From assembly GCF_958298935.1 (NCBI RefSeq), contig NC_084939.1:193501-257500 (forward strand): a DNA stretch of 64,000 bases, given 5' to 3'. This document shows positions 34,478 through 46,539 of the stretch, one piece after another. The DNA is from Phragmites australis (taxonomy: Eukaryota > Streptophyta > Magnoliopsida > Poales > Poaceae). The notes below the pieces were generated by a model that was not told the origin of the DNA, did not search any database, and was given only the letters and a program-made list of their open reading frames with translations. The number at the start of each line of letters is the position of its first letter. Position 1 is the stretch's first letter. Both the position numbers and the translations under genes were made by a program.

Positions 34478-35934
34478 TGTCGGAGGGTGAACTCCTAAAG
34501 CGGGGATCCGGAGGGACCTCCTTTGGATTCGGCCGGGGGGATGATTCTGAACCTGTTTTACGGGTGAAATAAATGGATGTAAATGCGATGGCAGGTGGTG
34601 TGGAATGATCGGATGCAGAAGTAGTAAATGCGCAGGAGGTTTTTTAGATAGGTTCGGGCCGCACTGAGCGTAATACCCTACTCCTGTGTGTGCTATAAAT
34701 ACTCTGAGAATGTCTCTCAGAGATGTTTGCTGGTTACAGGAATATTTGTCTATCCTAGAGCTTCGGGCTCCTTGTTCTTCGGTGATCTCAGCTTCTATGC
34801 TTGTACTGGACTTGTCTTCTTCCTTGGTCTTTGCCCGGCTCCTTCGATGCTAGAGTCGATCTCCCTCCTCCTTTCCGTGTTCACCGGCTCCTCTTAAATA
34901 CTCGCCGGCGGTAGCGTGCCCAGAAAGGGAGGGCACGAGTTCTAAGGCGCCATAAATAGAAAGCAACCATCATGGGCTGCTGTGCGAAGCGACGGGGGGT
35001 TGAAAATGCGCCCCCGTCCGGTCTCGGTCGTCATGATGTTGTTCTGCAATGGGCGCTGTGGGGAGGGCCCACCGGGCAGCCACCGAGCAGCCCAGCGTGC
35101 CCGTTCGGTCTTGTACGCCTGGCACGGCAGGGCAGCAGGCGGGGCGTCTCGGGCCTCGCGATGTTATCCCGAGGCGCGCCGGATGTTGCGGGATGGGACC
35201 CGTGCATTAAATGTCTCCAGGCCCCCCTGCCAGAACGGGGCAGGGCTGTCAGGAAGCGTAGGGGGAGCAGTTGGAGGCGACAGGCTACGCGCCCTCTTAA
35301 ATGCGGCATCGGGCCTTTCACTGGTTGACACTTCACCGCTGGACCTCTGCGGGGGCCACCGGCGAAGGACTTCTGAGGTCCCCGGGGAACCGAGAGCTCG
35401 GGGGGCCGCTGTTCACAGCCCCGAGCACTCTTTCCCGGATATACCTTTTCTTGGTCCTCGGGGAACCGAGTGCTCGGGGGCCAGTGCTCGCGACCCCGAG
35501 CACTTTCTCCCGGAATCTGGCTGGTCTGATCCTCGGGGAACCGAGTGCTCGGGGGCCACAGCTCGCGGCCCCGAGCACTCTCTCCCGAAACTAACTTCCT
35601 TTGGGTCTTTGGGGTTCTCAGGCACTCGGGGGCCGCTGCTCGCGGCCCCGAGCACCCCCTTCCCGGTACTCGGTTCTTCTGGTCGTCGGGGGACTTGAGT
35701 GCTCGGAGGCTACTGCTCGCGGCCCCGAGCACTCTCTTCCCGGCACTTGGTCTTCTCGGGTCATCGGGGAACTCGGGCACTCGGGGACCACTGTACATGG
35801 TCCCGAGCACCCTCTCCCGGGACTTAGTCTTCTCACACCTCGGGGAGAAAATCCCCGAGGAAGGACGCCATATGGCACTCTGCTGATCTGGCCTCGAGAC
35901 TCGAGGACCCCTGGTTCCTGTGTTACCAACCATA
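34478..35934 (-). mobile_element. Gypsy (Tat-type) solo LTR, right arm of an inverted pair
   Basis: On the plus strand it runs from tgtcggagggtgaact to gttaccaaccat. Compared with the Tat element LTR this is the antisense direction. It is flanked by acaca on both sides (34473-34477 and 35935-35939), with one extra base at the right terminus. It matches the reverse complement of 26793-28228 over its whole length. 35384-35850 has about six units of some 74 bp, each carrying gagtgctcgggg and ccccgagcactc as inverted arms. The many open frames inside come from this GC-rich repeat and do not look like protein. Confidence 0.78.
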
Positions 35935-35939
35935 CACAA

Positions 35940-36247
35940 GAAATATTTTAGACCCATATTTTAAAATAATCTTTATTAGACTAGTCGTCGTTATCTTATA
36001 AACCGCACGGAAAATTGATACAATCTTTACGTTATGTACAACTCTTTATAAAATGAACATTATCCAGTAGGGTCTTCTTTTTATCTGTAAGAGCTTTCTA
36101 CTTAAAAATTGTATCTCAAACCGGACCGGATACAGTACCAGCATGATCGCTACTGTCCACAGTCGCCCTATCGGTTACTGTTGGTGACCGCGGCCATTGG
36201 TGCCTGCACACGCCGGATGCCGTCCTCTGGCCACGGGTGCTGCTACT
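35940..36247. other. Intergenic, nothing recognised
   Basis: Short unique-looking stretch between the right solo LTR and the MULE-type MITE. Confidence 0.4.
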
Positions 36248-36482
36248 GGATTTAGATCCTCTGACTTTACACATTGAAGTCAGGGAGCAACAATAAAATA
36301 TGTCTGATGATACACTTCAAATACTGTATAGATTTACTATTCATCGAAATACTGTTTATGTTTACTGTTTATACCTTCTTGTATTACTGAATCTTATGCG
36401 TCTATTCCAGTCCCATACAAGTTTGAAGTCACGCTACATTATCCCTAATTTTAAACGGTGTGAAGTCAGGCAATCCAAATCC
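36248..36482. mobile_element. MULE-type MITE (235 bp)
   Basis: The left end is ggatttagatcctctgactt and the right end, reverse complemented, is ggatttggattgcctgactt, giving inverted ends of about 25 bp. The flanks gctgctact (36239-36247) and gctgctgct (36483-36491) match at eight of nine bases, the length expected for Mutator-like elements. The GATCCTCTGAC core is shared with the left end of the larger element at 46854. Confidence 0.75.
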
Positions 36483-36869
36483 GCTGCTGCTCCCTTCTAA
36501 TCACCGATCCACGCGCTGCTACAGAAGTTGCCGTCGCACCTGCTGTGCTCACCGTCCGTCTCTTTTTTTGTTTCTTCTGCGGCGATTCAACAGGAGCCAT
36601 CAATCACCAAGACCGAAGCGATACATACAGCCCCGTGAAGGCGTGTCCGCACCAGCACCAATACGCGCGTCCAGAGGTTCCCCGCCAACGACCCGTGAGA
36701 TTCGGTCTCCACGCTTTCACGCGCCAGAAAAACAATAAAGCAAATTTTATAAGATTTTATCTTAAAAAATCTCTTTTATCATGATATATGTTTATTTTTT
36801 ATTTAATTATTAGATAAGAGATGAATGATGTAGATTGAGTCTTATAGGGTCTTTCTGGACAGGTTCTAT

Positions 36870-37800
36870 AAAATATACACGTCAAATGCTCTGACGCTGA
36901 GCAATTGGTACATGCTGGATGGTCCGATAATGGATCAATGTACACGCGCGAAGTATTTCAGTGTAGAAGCAAAAATTAAAGTACACATCGGATGGTTCGG
37001 CGTTGGGCAAAAGTACACGCTGGAATATTTATTTTGGAGAGGTTGCAAATTAGCTCTAGTGGTGGTGAGTCATGCTTTGAGAAGCGGCGCAATGTGGTAT
37101 TACAATTTGGCCTTAAAATCGTAAAAGGATGGAGTACATGTGACATCATCGCGAAGCTTGCGTCGAGACGAAGCTAAGTTATGAAGGCATCATGACCGTT
37201 CGATGGATGAGAGAAAAGATGAACGAAAATGCACTCGACAGTAGGTAAGAATGTATTGAAAGAAAGTAGTATTTTGGAAACAGTCTAGAAAATTTTAAGG
37301 TTAAGGAACCTACACTATAAATAGAGGGGATGATTGATTAAGCTCTTTGAGCTATCTATTTTGACAGTTTTGTGTTAGAATTTTAGAGAAGAGGAAGAGT
37401 AGAGGTTAACCTATGTATTATGTGAGAGTTTTATGTTAAAAAAACTTTATAATCCGTCGAAAATAGGGCTATCCTTATGAAGTTTATGTTTTCTTCTATG
37501 TTTGTGCTCATCTTCTTCTATTTTCTCTCTTTTGGCCCTATTACTTTGTTATGAGTTTTTCCTTTTTTTAGTTGTGATTTTTGTTTTGGTTGTTGAGTTA
37601 AAATTCTCTCACATTAGGAAGTCATTCTCTTTATTGTTATAGGCATAAAATTCATATACAAATATATATAAGTAGATCTTGAATTCTCTTGTCTTTAAAT
37701 TATCAACTTAGAGAGTTACTTCATCCCGTGACTATCTTTTTGTTCAAAGTGTTTCTTTTTCTAGTTGTAAGCTTTTGTGTTGGACGTGCTCTTTCGGATT
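36870..37800 (+). repeat. Copia LTR (5' side) of a degenerate element
   Basis: This segment resembles both 1-800 (its right two thirds) and 40800-40990 (its left third, including cagaagcaaaaatt... and tattta-tt-tagagaggttgcaaatt). A ctataaatagaggg TATA box is near 37316. It lies directly before Copia reverse transcriptase remnants on the same strand. Exact ends are unclear. Confidence 0.6.
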
Positions 37801-37805
37801 TAAAT

Positions 37806-39274
37806 TGGGTCAATACCATGCATGAAGAACTAGAAATCCTTGAGAGAAATCAAGTTTAGGTTATTGTAGAACCACATCCAAATATCCATACCATAGGTAC
37901 CAAATGGGTTTTCAAGAACAAACAGGGGGAAGATGGGTTGGTGGTTAGAAACAAGGCTAAACTTGTAGCTCAGGATTTTACTCAAATATAGGGGATAGAT
38001 TTTGGAAAGACTTTTGCATCGGTAGCTGGACTAGAAGCTATTAGAATTCTCCTTGCATTTGTGGCATCCCAAGATTTCAAGTTGTACCATATGGATGTCA
38101 AAAGTGCTTTTCTAAATGTTTTTATAGAGGAAGAGATCTACGTCAAGCAACCCTCAGATTTTGAGCACTTCAAATACCTACATAGAGTATATAAATTTCA
38201 GAAGGCATTGTATAGGCTTAAGTAGGCGCTAAGGGTTTGGTATGATAGGCTTAAGTCTTTCTTGCTAAAGCATATGTATGAGATAAGGTCGATTGATAAA
38301 ACTTTGTTTACTTTTAGGAATGACAATGATTTACTACTTATTCAAATATACGTGGATGATATCACCTTTGTTGGTTCCTCTTATGCTATTGTGGCCAAGT
38401 TTGTAGAAATTATGAGCAGAGAATTCGAGATATCGATGATTGGTGAGCTCAACTTCTTCCTTGGGCTTCAAACCAAGCAACGGAAGTAAGGCACGTTTGT
38501 CCACCAGACGAAGTGAACCAAGGATTTGCTGATGAAGTTCAACATGAGCGATGTAAAGCCCTTGGCGATACTAATGACTACTTCGATCGCGCTAAATTTG
38601 AATGAAGATGGCGAAGCGGTGTACCAGTGAGAGTATAAGAGCATGATTAGCTCTCTCCTGTACCTGACAGCGACAAGATCTGACATCCAATTCACCATTT
38701 GCTTGTGTGTCCGATTCCAAGCATCACCAAGGACATCTCACCGCTAAACGGTGAAACGTATATTGAGGTATCTCAAACACACCATTGAGTATAGTCTTTG
38801 GTTTTCTGCATCCTCTTTGCTTTCTCTTTGAGATATTTTGGATGCCAACTTTGCTGGTTGTAGGATTGGCAGAAAGAGTACCTCCGGTACTTGTCATTTC
38901 TTGAGTATCTCCCTTGTTTGTTGGTCTTCTCTCAAATAGTCTAGTGTAGCACAGTCAACTACTGAAGTTAAATATGTTGCTGTTGTTAGCTGTTGTTATC
39001 AGATTTTGTAGATGGTTGCTACTTTGAGGGATGTTGGGTTAGATTTCAAGAGTATACCATTTTTGTGTGACAACACCAGCGACATAAACTTAGCCAATAA
39101 TCCAGTTCAACACTCAAGAATCAAACACATAGATGTGAGATTCCACTTCCTGCGATACCACAATGAGAAGGAAGACATTGACTTGAGATATATGGATACC
39201 CAACACCATCTTGCCGATATCTTTACCAAGCCTCTTAATGCAATCAGATTTGCCTTTTTTGAGAGGAGAGCTTG
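37806..39274 (+). pseudogene. Degenerate Copia pol (reverse transcriptase and RNase H)
   Basis: The frame can be followed as a Ty1/Copia RVT_2 domain: HEELEILERNQV, GTKWVFKNKQGEDG, KAKLVAQDFTQ, then the FASVAGLEAIRILLAFVA block, KSAFLN, and IQIYVDDITFVGSS, which keeps the YVDD catalytic motif. The RNase H part follows, with TSGTCHFLS, DNTSDINLANNPVQHSR, then HIDVRFHFLR and the end ADIFTKPL. In-frame stops occur at several points, for example after DFTQI near 37990 and after YRLK near 38222, with further stops near 38487 and beyond. Gag, protease and integrase are absent, so the element is dead. Confidence 0.88.
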
Positions 39275-41762
39275 AAGTGTGTCATTCCTATGCATTGTGT
39301 GAGGGAAAGTTATCTTTGTATATACTCTATCTTACTTTTGTTGCATGTGCATTGCATCTCATCTTGTAAGATAATCATAATAGTTGAGCTTTGACTTATA
39401 TGTCTTTAGCATTTTCAGTTGCTAATCTTGAATTTGGACTAAGTTAAGTAGTTGTGTGGAGTAATATTTTAAACTTAGGCTCCTCTTGATGCTTTGACAT
39501 GAATCATTTTAGAAAAGCTAGCTTTCCTAAAGATGAAGCTTGATAATTTTATAATTCATGTAGACTATGAAATGCTAAATTCTTGATCACCATGTTTGTA
39601 ATTGCTTTGGTTTAGTCAATGCTTGTGTTAAAGCTAGTTTGATAAATATCTTGCTCTAGGCTTCTTGGTTCAAGACAGTGGATTGGGAAATATTGCACTA
39701 TATTTTCTATCTTTGTCAAATGTTTAGCTCATGATAGAACCTTGGGGGAACATATGTTCCTTATATCAAAAGACACTACTTGACTTGATCTAAATGAAAA
39801 CTTGATAATTTGTGCAATTTTAATTCTATTGAGCAATTAAGTTTCTTGTACTAAAATATGATTTAATACGGTTGTCTTGATGCTTCATATGGTTCGCCAA
39901 AGAAGTAAATCTATAGTTGCTAAATTCAACTTAAGGATAAAATGAATTACAAAGAAATATGTCTAAATGATCAATTTTATTTTAATCACTTAATCTAACT
40001 AAGTCTTAGTTTTATATGTGAGCGTTTACAAAATCTACTGTCATAAATGCTTGTTTGTCTAGTTTGAGATTGAAATTTGCTAGTTCTTAATGCTTGTATT
40101 ACCTCGGCACAAGTAGATTCTTATGTGGTGGTCACTTTAACATGATTCAGCTATGTGAACTTAAATGTGTTAACAATTCTTCAGGATTAGCTTAAAAAGC
40201 TTCACGCTCTTATATCATTGTCTCTTTTTGAGCTTTTATGCAATTGTGAGCTCAACATTCTACTCTCCATAGCATTTTGATGCTTCTAGCTTTTGCAAAT
40301 ATTTTGTAGTATAGTTGTGAAAGCTCGTTAGGGTTGCATGGTCATATCTTGCATGATGCTTTATCCTTGATGTTTGCATTGCTAAAGGGGGAGAAAATTT
40401 GGGACAAAATTACCCTAATTTACAAAAGAGAATCTTGCATAATGAAACCTGTGCATTCATCGAAGGATAATTTCTGCAATTTTTGACTTGCCTTTGATTC
40501 TCTTCGGGCTTATGCACTCTTCTTATACCAAGTGATCATTTTAGAGTTTTCTTGAGTTTTTAGTCACTTAGATAAATTTCTCTTATTGAATTTCTTCAAA
40601 CCAAAATCTTTGTACTTTGAGAGTTGTCAATGTATTTATTAAGGGGAAGATTGAGAAACCAAATTGAATTGTGCTTTGGTTTATAAGTGATGAGTGATTG
40701 ATAAAGTCGTTGTTTTGGTTTGGTGATTTGTTGGATTGTATAAGCATGTATATGTGTTGTAATTATGGTCATGACTAACTATAGTTGCAGAAAAATAGAG
40801 TTGGCGTGTTTGCCTTTGAGTTTAGGAAACACGCTGGATGATCCGACGCTGAGGAATTTGTACACGTTGGAGTATTTTAGTACAGAAGCAAAAATTGAAG
40901 TATATACCGTATGGTCCGGTGTTGGACAGAAGTATAGGTTGAAGTATTTATTCTAGAGAGGTTGCAAATTGACTCTGGTGGACTCACACCCTCTGGATGG
41001 TTCAGCACTGGGCAATGTGTATGTCGGATGTTTCACCGGAGTATTTTTTCAGAGAGATGCAAAATGGCTGAACTGAGGAGTTGAATACACCGAATGGTCC
41101 AGCACTCAGGAGGAGTGAACACCAGATCATCCGGTATTTACAATTTGTCTAGGATGAGTTCTTCAACGGAGAATTTGATATTGAGAGATGAAAATTAAAC
41201 CGCAGCGATAGTTGAAGGACAGAAAATAGACTTTTTCCAATTATATATCCATTGTCCATCCTTGTCCACATGCATACACGATCCCCGTTCACATAAACCC
41301 ACCGGTGTTGCCGGACCCCGCGCTGTGCACCAGATAAAGAGGTTCAATGATCCATTTGATTTGAGTCACTGTCGTATTAAACTTCACCTCGAAAGCTATT
41401 TTAAGTAAATACCACTTGGGTAAAATAAAAATAAAATTACCGACCGGCTAGATATTTGGGCATTTCCCCCCCTTACGTTTCGCGATGTTATTTTGCAATT
41501 CACTCTCGTTTGCAATGGCGTCTGAAGCTAGTTGGTCGCGCCAGTTGCTCTCGGAGCTTTACAGTCCCCTTCGGTGCGCCACCTTAGTCTACGCTTCGTC
41601 TATCTCTCCAACAACTCGGTTTAGTATCAGCGTACTAAGTATGTGGAAATTGACTTGTATTTTGTTCGGGAGTTATAGAACGTCACATTTCAGTCGATTG
41701 ATTTATAGAACGTCCCTTATTTTTCATTTTCGCTTCATCAGGTTCAGTCACTCCGTCAATGA
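39275..41762. other. Copia 3' region and intergenic
   Basis: 39275-40650 is AT-rich noncoding DNA downstream of Copia pol, as in SIRE-like elements with a long 3' region. A purine tract (ctaaagggggagaaaa) is near 40384. 41190-41762 has no gene that I can support. Confidence 0.4.
40651..41190 (+). repeat. Partial Copia LTR (3' side)
   Basis: A purine tract (aaggggaagattgag) at about 40640 precedes tgagaaaccaaattg, a plausible LTR start. 40800-40990 matches 36880-37075, including the gacgctgagsaatt, gcaaaaattraag and tagagaggttgcaaatt blocks. The copy stops being recognisable near 41190, before the TATA region, so it is truncated. Confidence 0.5.
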
Positions 41763-42443
41763 TCAGTCGGGAGCATGCACACATCTTACAATTGAAGCAG
41801 GATCAAGTACTGCCGCCGGCAGTGCATGTCGAGGTCGCACTGCATGCTCCGTCGCGAAGAAGACGGCTCCAGCCTTGAGGTCGTAGGTGAAGCGCCTGTC
41901 CACCTGCTGCATCGCGCAGATCACCGTCATGTGGCCCGGCGTGACGGCCAGGCAGACGTCCTGCGGCTGCTGCGGCCTGAGCACCAGCCTCACGCCGTGC
42001 TCCTTAAAGCGCAGCGTCACCGTCGGCAGGTGCTCCCACACGGCGTTCGTCGCCCCGTGGAGGCAGAGCCGGTACTCGGAGCGGGGCACGAGTGGCAGCC
42101 CGAGCGGCCTCAGGTGCTCCTCCACGGAGCGCTCCAGGATGTCGCACGCGCTCTGCACCATCACCATCGAGCCCGTCCCGCGCTGCCCGTTCTGGAGGTT
42201 GCGCCGAAAAACGTGCGGCCGCAGCGCGGTTAGCTGCATGTCCTGCAGGTGCAGGAAGCCGTCGCCGTCGATGCGGATGGTGCTGTTCAGGCCGGGGCTG
42301 GGGGCCAGGTCCAGGCTGAAGCCGCTGCCCTTGCGTGATGCGACGTGGACGTCGGCAGCGGCGGCATGGTGGTGGAGGAGGAGGGCCACAAGTAAGGTGA
42401 CCACGAACGGGAGAGCGGTGAGCTCCATGGAAATGGTGGACAT
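41763..42443 (-). CDS. Aspartic-protease-derived protein, C-lobe only
   Basis: The 226-residue protein has a signal peptide (hydrophobic 11-30), then a segment GFSLDLAPSPG like the start of nepenthesin-type propeptides. From about residue 88 it follows the C-terminal lobe of plant A1 aspartic proteases: RLCLHGATNAVWEHLPTVTL, VCLAVTPGHMTVICAMQQ, then a FTYDLKAGAVFF end. The whole N-lobe with the first DTGS is missing. The second catalytic site, expected as a DSG-type motif near residues 95-100, reads VQSAC. It should therefore be catalytically dead. I start at the Met of MSTISMEL; the open frame extends upstream to 42635 but that part looks like leader DNA. It may be an expressed pseudoenzyme or a young pseudogene. 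Confidence 0.6.
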   Translation of the reverse strand: MSTISMELTALPFVVTLLVALLLHHHAAAADVHVASRKGSGFSLDLAPSPGLNSTIRIDGDGFLHLQDMQLTALRPHVFRRNLQNGQRGTGSMVMVQSACDILERSVEEHLRPLGLPLVPRSEYRLCLHGATNAVWEHLPTVTLRFKEHGVRLVLRPQQPQDVCLAVTPGHMTVICAMQQVDRRFTYDLKAGAVFFATEHAVRPRHALPAAVLDPASIVRCVHAPD

Positions 42444-43056
42444 GGCTTTAATCCTGATCGATGGATGCTTAAGGCACAGATGCATGGCGCCTGAAATAGT
42501 GTTGGAGCTCAAGAACACTGCACTAATCGGTGCACATTGAAGATTTGGAAAAAAAATGGAAATCCAAACTGGTAAATTCTGCTTCTGCTGCTCCATATCT
42601 GAGAGTTGAGATTTGAGAACATTAGCTATGTGCATCCAGCATAGTATATATATATCATCATCATTTACGACAAGTGTATTCTAAACTAGCTAGTACTAGC
42701 AGTAAGGAATCATACAGGGAAGGCATGAAAACATATAGACAGTACGTTACGTACTAATTAGGCAAACCAAACGAGTTTTATATTCATATCACTCTGTATC
42801 CATCATTACAGAGCGAGACACAGGCCAGCACACAAACATACAGACAGACAGAGAGATGTATGCATGGTCTGGCACGATCGATGCTACGATCACACCAACA
42901 CACACATCATCAGCACAAATTAAGGACACCAAATAGGTAGCAAACCATGCACACACGGCTCGAGCCAGATACATCGATCTATGGCTCCTCCTTATTGTTC
43001 AATCATCACTCACAGTCTCACACTAGACAACCACAAGTGGTAGGTACATGGGCATG
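42444..43056. other. Intergenic and metallothionein 3' flank
   Basis: This is noncoding DNA. 42780-43056 should contain the 3' UTR of metallothionein copy A. No repeat with defined ends was noted. Confidence 0.4.
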
Positions 43057-44947
43057 CATGAGCCTCAGCAGTTGCAGGGGCTGCACTTGCAGTTGTCGCC
43101 GCAGCTGCAGCCGTGGGCGGTCTCGCCGGACTCGGCCGCCTTCTCAAAGTCGCCCTTCTTCTCAGGCGCCACGCCGAGGACGACGGTGGCCTGCGCGCTG
43201 CTGCTCTTCTCCTCCAAATCAGGGTACATCTTGCTGCAAGTCAACGCCAAATTCACCCATGGAATAATCAGCACAAGACATATATATGTAGCTTGAGTTT
43301 GAACAAAATAGTGGATCGCTTAATTAGTCTCTTGTTAATCACAGCGACAAGATCGATCAAAAAGTCACGTTTATCAAGGGATTAGCTACCAAGTTCATGA
43401 TCTCTAATCCGCTTGCTGTTTTTCAACGAGAAACTACCATATATACGCATACGTACCCGCAGTTGCAGCTTGAGCCGCAGTTGCAGCTTGATCCACAGCT
43501 GCAAGACATCTTCTCGATCTGTAAGCCGAAATGAACTCTGGATGGAAGAAGAAGAAGAGCTTTGAGATTGTTTGAGCACAGTGCAAAGCCTCAACCCCAT
43601 TACCACTATTTATACAACTCAATTATTTGTGCAAACAAGCACCCAAGAAGACGCTGTTGCGTGTCACGATGCGATAGGCTGTCTCTAGAATTAGTCTTTC
43701 GGAGTTATCGCTTGTCCAATGGCCAATTCTGGTGATTGATTGTCTTTTGAGAGTGAAAGCTTGCATGAAAGACTTCAACTTAATAATTTAATCTAATCAT
43801 TGTCATGATAGATGTTACCGAATCCCTAATGATGACTGCTAGCTTGGGTTAACCCAAAGGTTAATATAGAAAGGAACAACTGAAAATTAACCTTACACAC
43901 AAGGCTAACACTATACTACTCTGTGAAATCTTTTCTGAACGAAAATACTCAGTGTTAGTTCCAAAAAAAGAAGACTATTGTAAAGAGAATTAAACTCTAA
44001 GAACAGTAGATCATCAGGGCAACAGATTGACAAATTTTCTGAATTGAGTTGTGTACGTTTGTGTATTTCAAACTTAAAGATTGAAAATTGTGGTTGCTTT
44101 CTCCTAAAGTAAGAATGCGTGGTTGACTTCTCTTCCCTTGTTCTTCATCGATTGCTAGCCGGCAAGAAATGGGCCTCTTGTTCCTTATCTCAATTTCTTC
44201 TGCCCCAAATCAGAGCAGCAAATAGCTTTTAGACACCGATGTATGTATTCAATAATCCTTTTATTTATTGTTAAAAAAAGTTACAATCTGTACTAATGGC
44301 TACAAATTAAATACCAGTACTCTATTATTACAAGAAATCACTAGTACTTTCTTTGTATTTTCTTGACATGTAACGTACGTAGCCAACTTGTGCGTATCAG
44401 ATCAGCTGTCTTGACTGAGACAACAATAAAAACATCACATCCACCACGTCAACAATCAAGAGGGAGACGGGCGCAAAAAATGTTGTCACATTGCAGTAGC
44501 AAAGATTATGTCAAAATCCTCGTCACATTAGTCTTCATGGTTCCTTAAGAATGTTCAGAAACTCAGAAATCAGATTATATCAGACTTCAGTGAAAAAATG
44601 AGTAGCAAATTTTGTATAGGGATTTTTATTGAATTCAACTAATACTATGAAATTATTGGCTTCATCATTTAACAATGCTGCTGTTATTATTGGTTGTTTA
44701 CACAGTGCAAACTAAGGAGGTAGTTTTTCATGCCTGAATTTTAAACAGAAAAAAATGTTGCTGTCAGTTGTCACTTGTCAGTTAAAAATGGTCGCCGCTC
44801 CAAGTTTGGAGGATTGGTTCGTCCACAACCACAACTTGGCGTGCTTTTCTCGGGAAATTGCATGGCGGGGAAGAAACAAAAGGTAGGGCCAAACTTCGAT
44901 GCTTCTGAAAGGTGCTTTATTTGCTGTTAACTTTAAGACCGAAATGA
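43057..44947. repeat. Segmental duplication, copy A
   Basis: This segment is nearly identical to 46089-46852 joined to 50518-51632. It contains the metallothionein gene and about 1.4 kb upstream of it. The similarity begins at gcatgagcctcagcagttgc, only about 8 bp beyond the stop codon, and fades after gaaatgaaca near 44947. Confidence 0.92.
43065..43509 (-). CDS. MT1: Type 1 metallothionein, copy A
   Basis: Two exons (43457-43509 and 43065-43233) encode 73 residues with a canonical intron. The N-terminal Cys domain is [18 protein letters not shown], with three Cys-X-Cys pairs. A spacer of about 40 residues without Cys follows ([20 protein letters not shown] and on). The C-terminal domain, [15 protein letters not shown], has three more Cys-X-Cys pairs. 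This is the plant type 1 arrangement. Type 1 proteins bind Cu and Zn in the cytosol and buffer metals and oxidants. Copy A keeps its own 3' flank, unlike copy B, so it is probably the parental gene. Confidence 0.95.
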
Positions 44948-45824
44948 ACATCGTTATCCCATCCATAGAAGAAAACAATTGTTTAGTGGCATCGTACTTG
45001 TTCAGTTGTTCTTGCCGAAGATGTGGAAGAAATGGACTTGTAATGCGCATTTACAAAAAATGAGAGCCTTTGGAACATTGTTAGTACTAGTCTAGAGAGT
45101 TAGAACCATCGCTAGAAAGATGGCACGGCCTTGCCGCGTCTGAGAGCCCTCCTATATGGTCAAATAGAAAAAGGCTACATAACATTTCCCTACAATCTTC
45201 CTACAATCTTATATAGTTAGTATATAGTTATTGAGCTGAACAATCTTAAACGTAAATATAATGACAAGTAATATAGTTATATGATGTTCCATACACACAT
45301 AGAACATGGTTATTTTTCTCGAACACGCATGAGAGTTGCGTATATTGCATTAAGAAAGGGGTAAAAGAGACCGATTACAACATATCGCAGAGAAGAATGT
45401 GACACCCGCATTTAAAGTGAAGCCGCCGCCAACATACCATCTACAGTGTGTCCCGACAACGGCAAGCTTAAAAGGAAATGAAGGCTACATTACTCGCTAT
45501 CGGTGACAACTGTTTTGCACCAGCCGCCAGCCAAAGGGAGTGAAGAAGTGGAGGTAAAGGCACAAGCAGTCGATGATTCTATTGATTGTGCCGATCCGGC
45601 TATATAGGCGATTACAAGGGGATCGGAGATCAAATCCGATAAAAAGGAAAGAACAGATTATTTCCAACTACCGTAGAGATAATCATGGAAGCAAATATTT
45701 GGTGAGTTGGAGCTGTAATCGCCAGGATATGGAGCCGGTTGTTGTGCCAATATGCCGTGCATGGTGCTCGCCTTGTTGGTAAGCAGGGATCATGGGCGCT
45801 TGAACTTCATCACTCTAACCCCCC

Positions 45825-45929
45825 CCCCCCCCCGCAATCGAAGCGGGAGCTTCGCGAACGCTCAGGCTGGAGCGAAACTCGGTGAACATCGACGTTGGAA
45901 GCCCCTTGGTGAAGATGTCAGCAAACTGA
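45825..45929 (-). pseudogene. Copia pol C-terminal fragment
   Basis: On the minus strand the frame reads QFADIFTKGLPTSMFTEFRS then SLSVREAP and ends at a poly-G tract (poly-C on the plus strand, 45821-45835). ADIFTKGLP is the conserved end of the Copia RNase H domain. It is a fragment about 100 bp long, inserted between the two metallothionein copies. Confidence 0.7.
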
Positions 45930-46096
45930 GATGCTGCCCTATTCATCTTCTTCCTCCTGTCGAGCCTGATACCTCGCCCTCGGTACCCTCTCTCTCCAAT
46001 TACTCTCTCTCTCTCTCACCCTCTACTAGAATCTAGCTTGCCTCCCGTAGCTTCAATTTGAACCCTTCCACCTCGAGCTGCGTCGGTGCATGAGCC

Positions 46097-46539
46097 TCAG
46101 CAGTTGCAGGGGCTGCACTTGCAGTTGTCGCCGCAGCTGCAGCCGTGGGCGGTCTCGCCGGACTCGGCCGCCTTCTCAAAGTCGCCCTTCTTCTCAGGCG
46201 CCACGCCGAGGACGACGGTGGCCTGCGCGCTGCTGCTCTTCTCCTCCAAATCAGGGTACATCTTGCTGCAAGTCAACGCCAAATTCACCCATGGAATCAG
46301 CACAAGGCATATATATGTAGCATGAGTTTGAACAAAATAGTGGATCGCTTAATTAGTCTCTTGTTAATCACAGCGACAAGATCGATCAAAAAGATACGTT
46401 TATCAAGGGATTAGCTACCAAGTTCATGATCTCTAACCCGCTTGCTGTTTTTCATCGAGGAACTACCATATATACTGCATACGTACCCGCAGTTGCAGCT
46501 TGAGCCGCAGTTGCAGCTTGATCCACAGCTGCAAGACAT
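46097..46539 (-). CDS. MT1: Type 1 metallothionein, copy B
   Basis: Two exons (46487-46539 and 46097-46265) encode 73 residues that appear identical to copy A, including all twelve Cys. The intron is slightly different in length. About 310 bp of upstream sequence is shared with copy A before the MULE-like element begins, so proximal promoter elements are likely kept but more distal ones are displaced by about 3.65 kb. The duplicated block stops about 8 bp past the stop codon, so the native 3' UTR and poly-A signals are missing and downstream DNA would have to supply them. Whether it is expressed cannot be told from sequence. Confidence 0.9.

Noticed and set aside
34982..35957. Long open frames on both strands (up to 308 codons)
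   Set aside because: They lie inside a GC-rich LTR made of repeated palindromes, and the translation repeats the same Ser/Gly/Arg-rich phrases with no domain.
42444..42635. N-terminal extension of the aspartic-protease-like protein
   Set aside because: It would place about 64 residues before a clean signal peptide, and its composition looks like 5' leader DNA.
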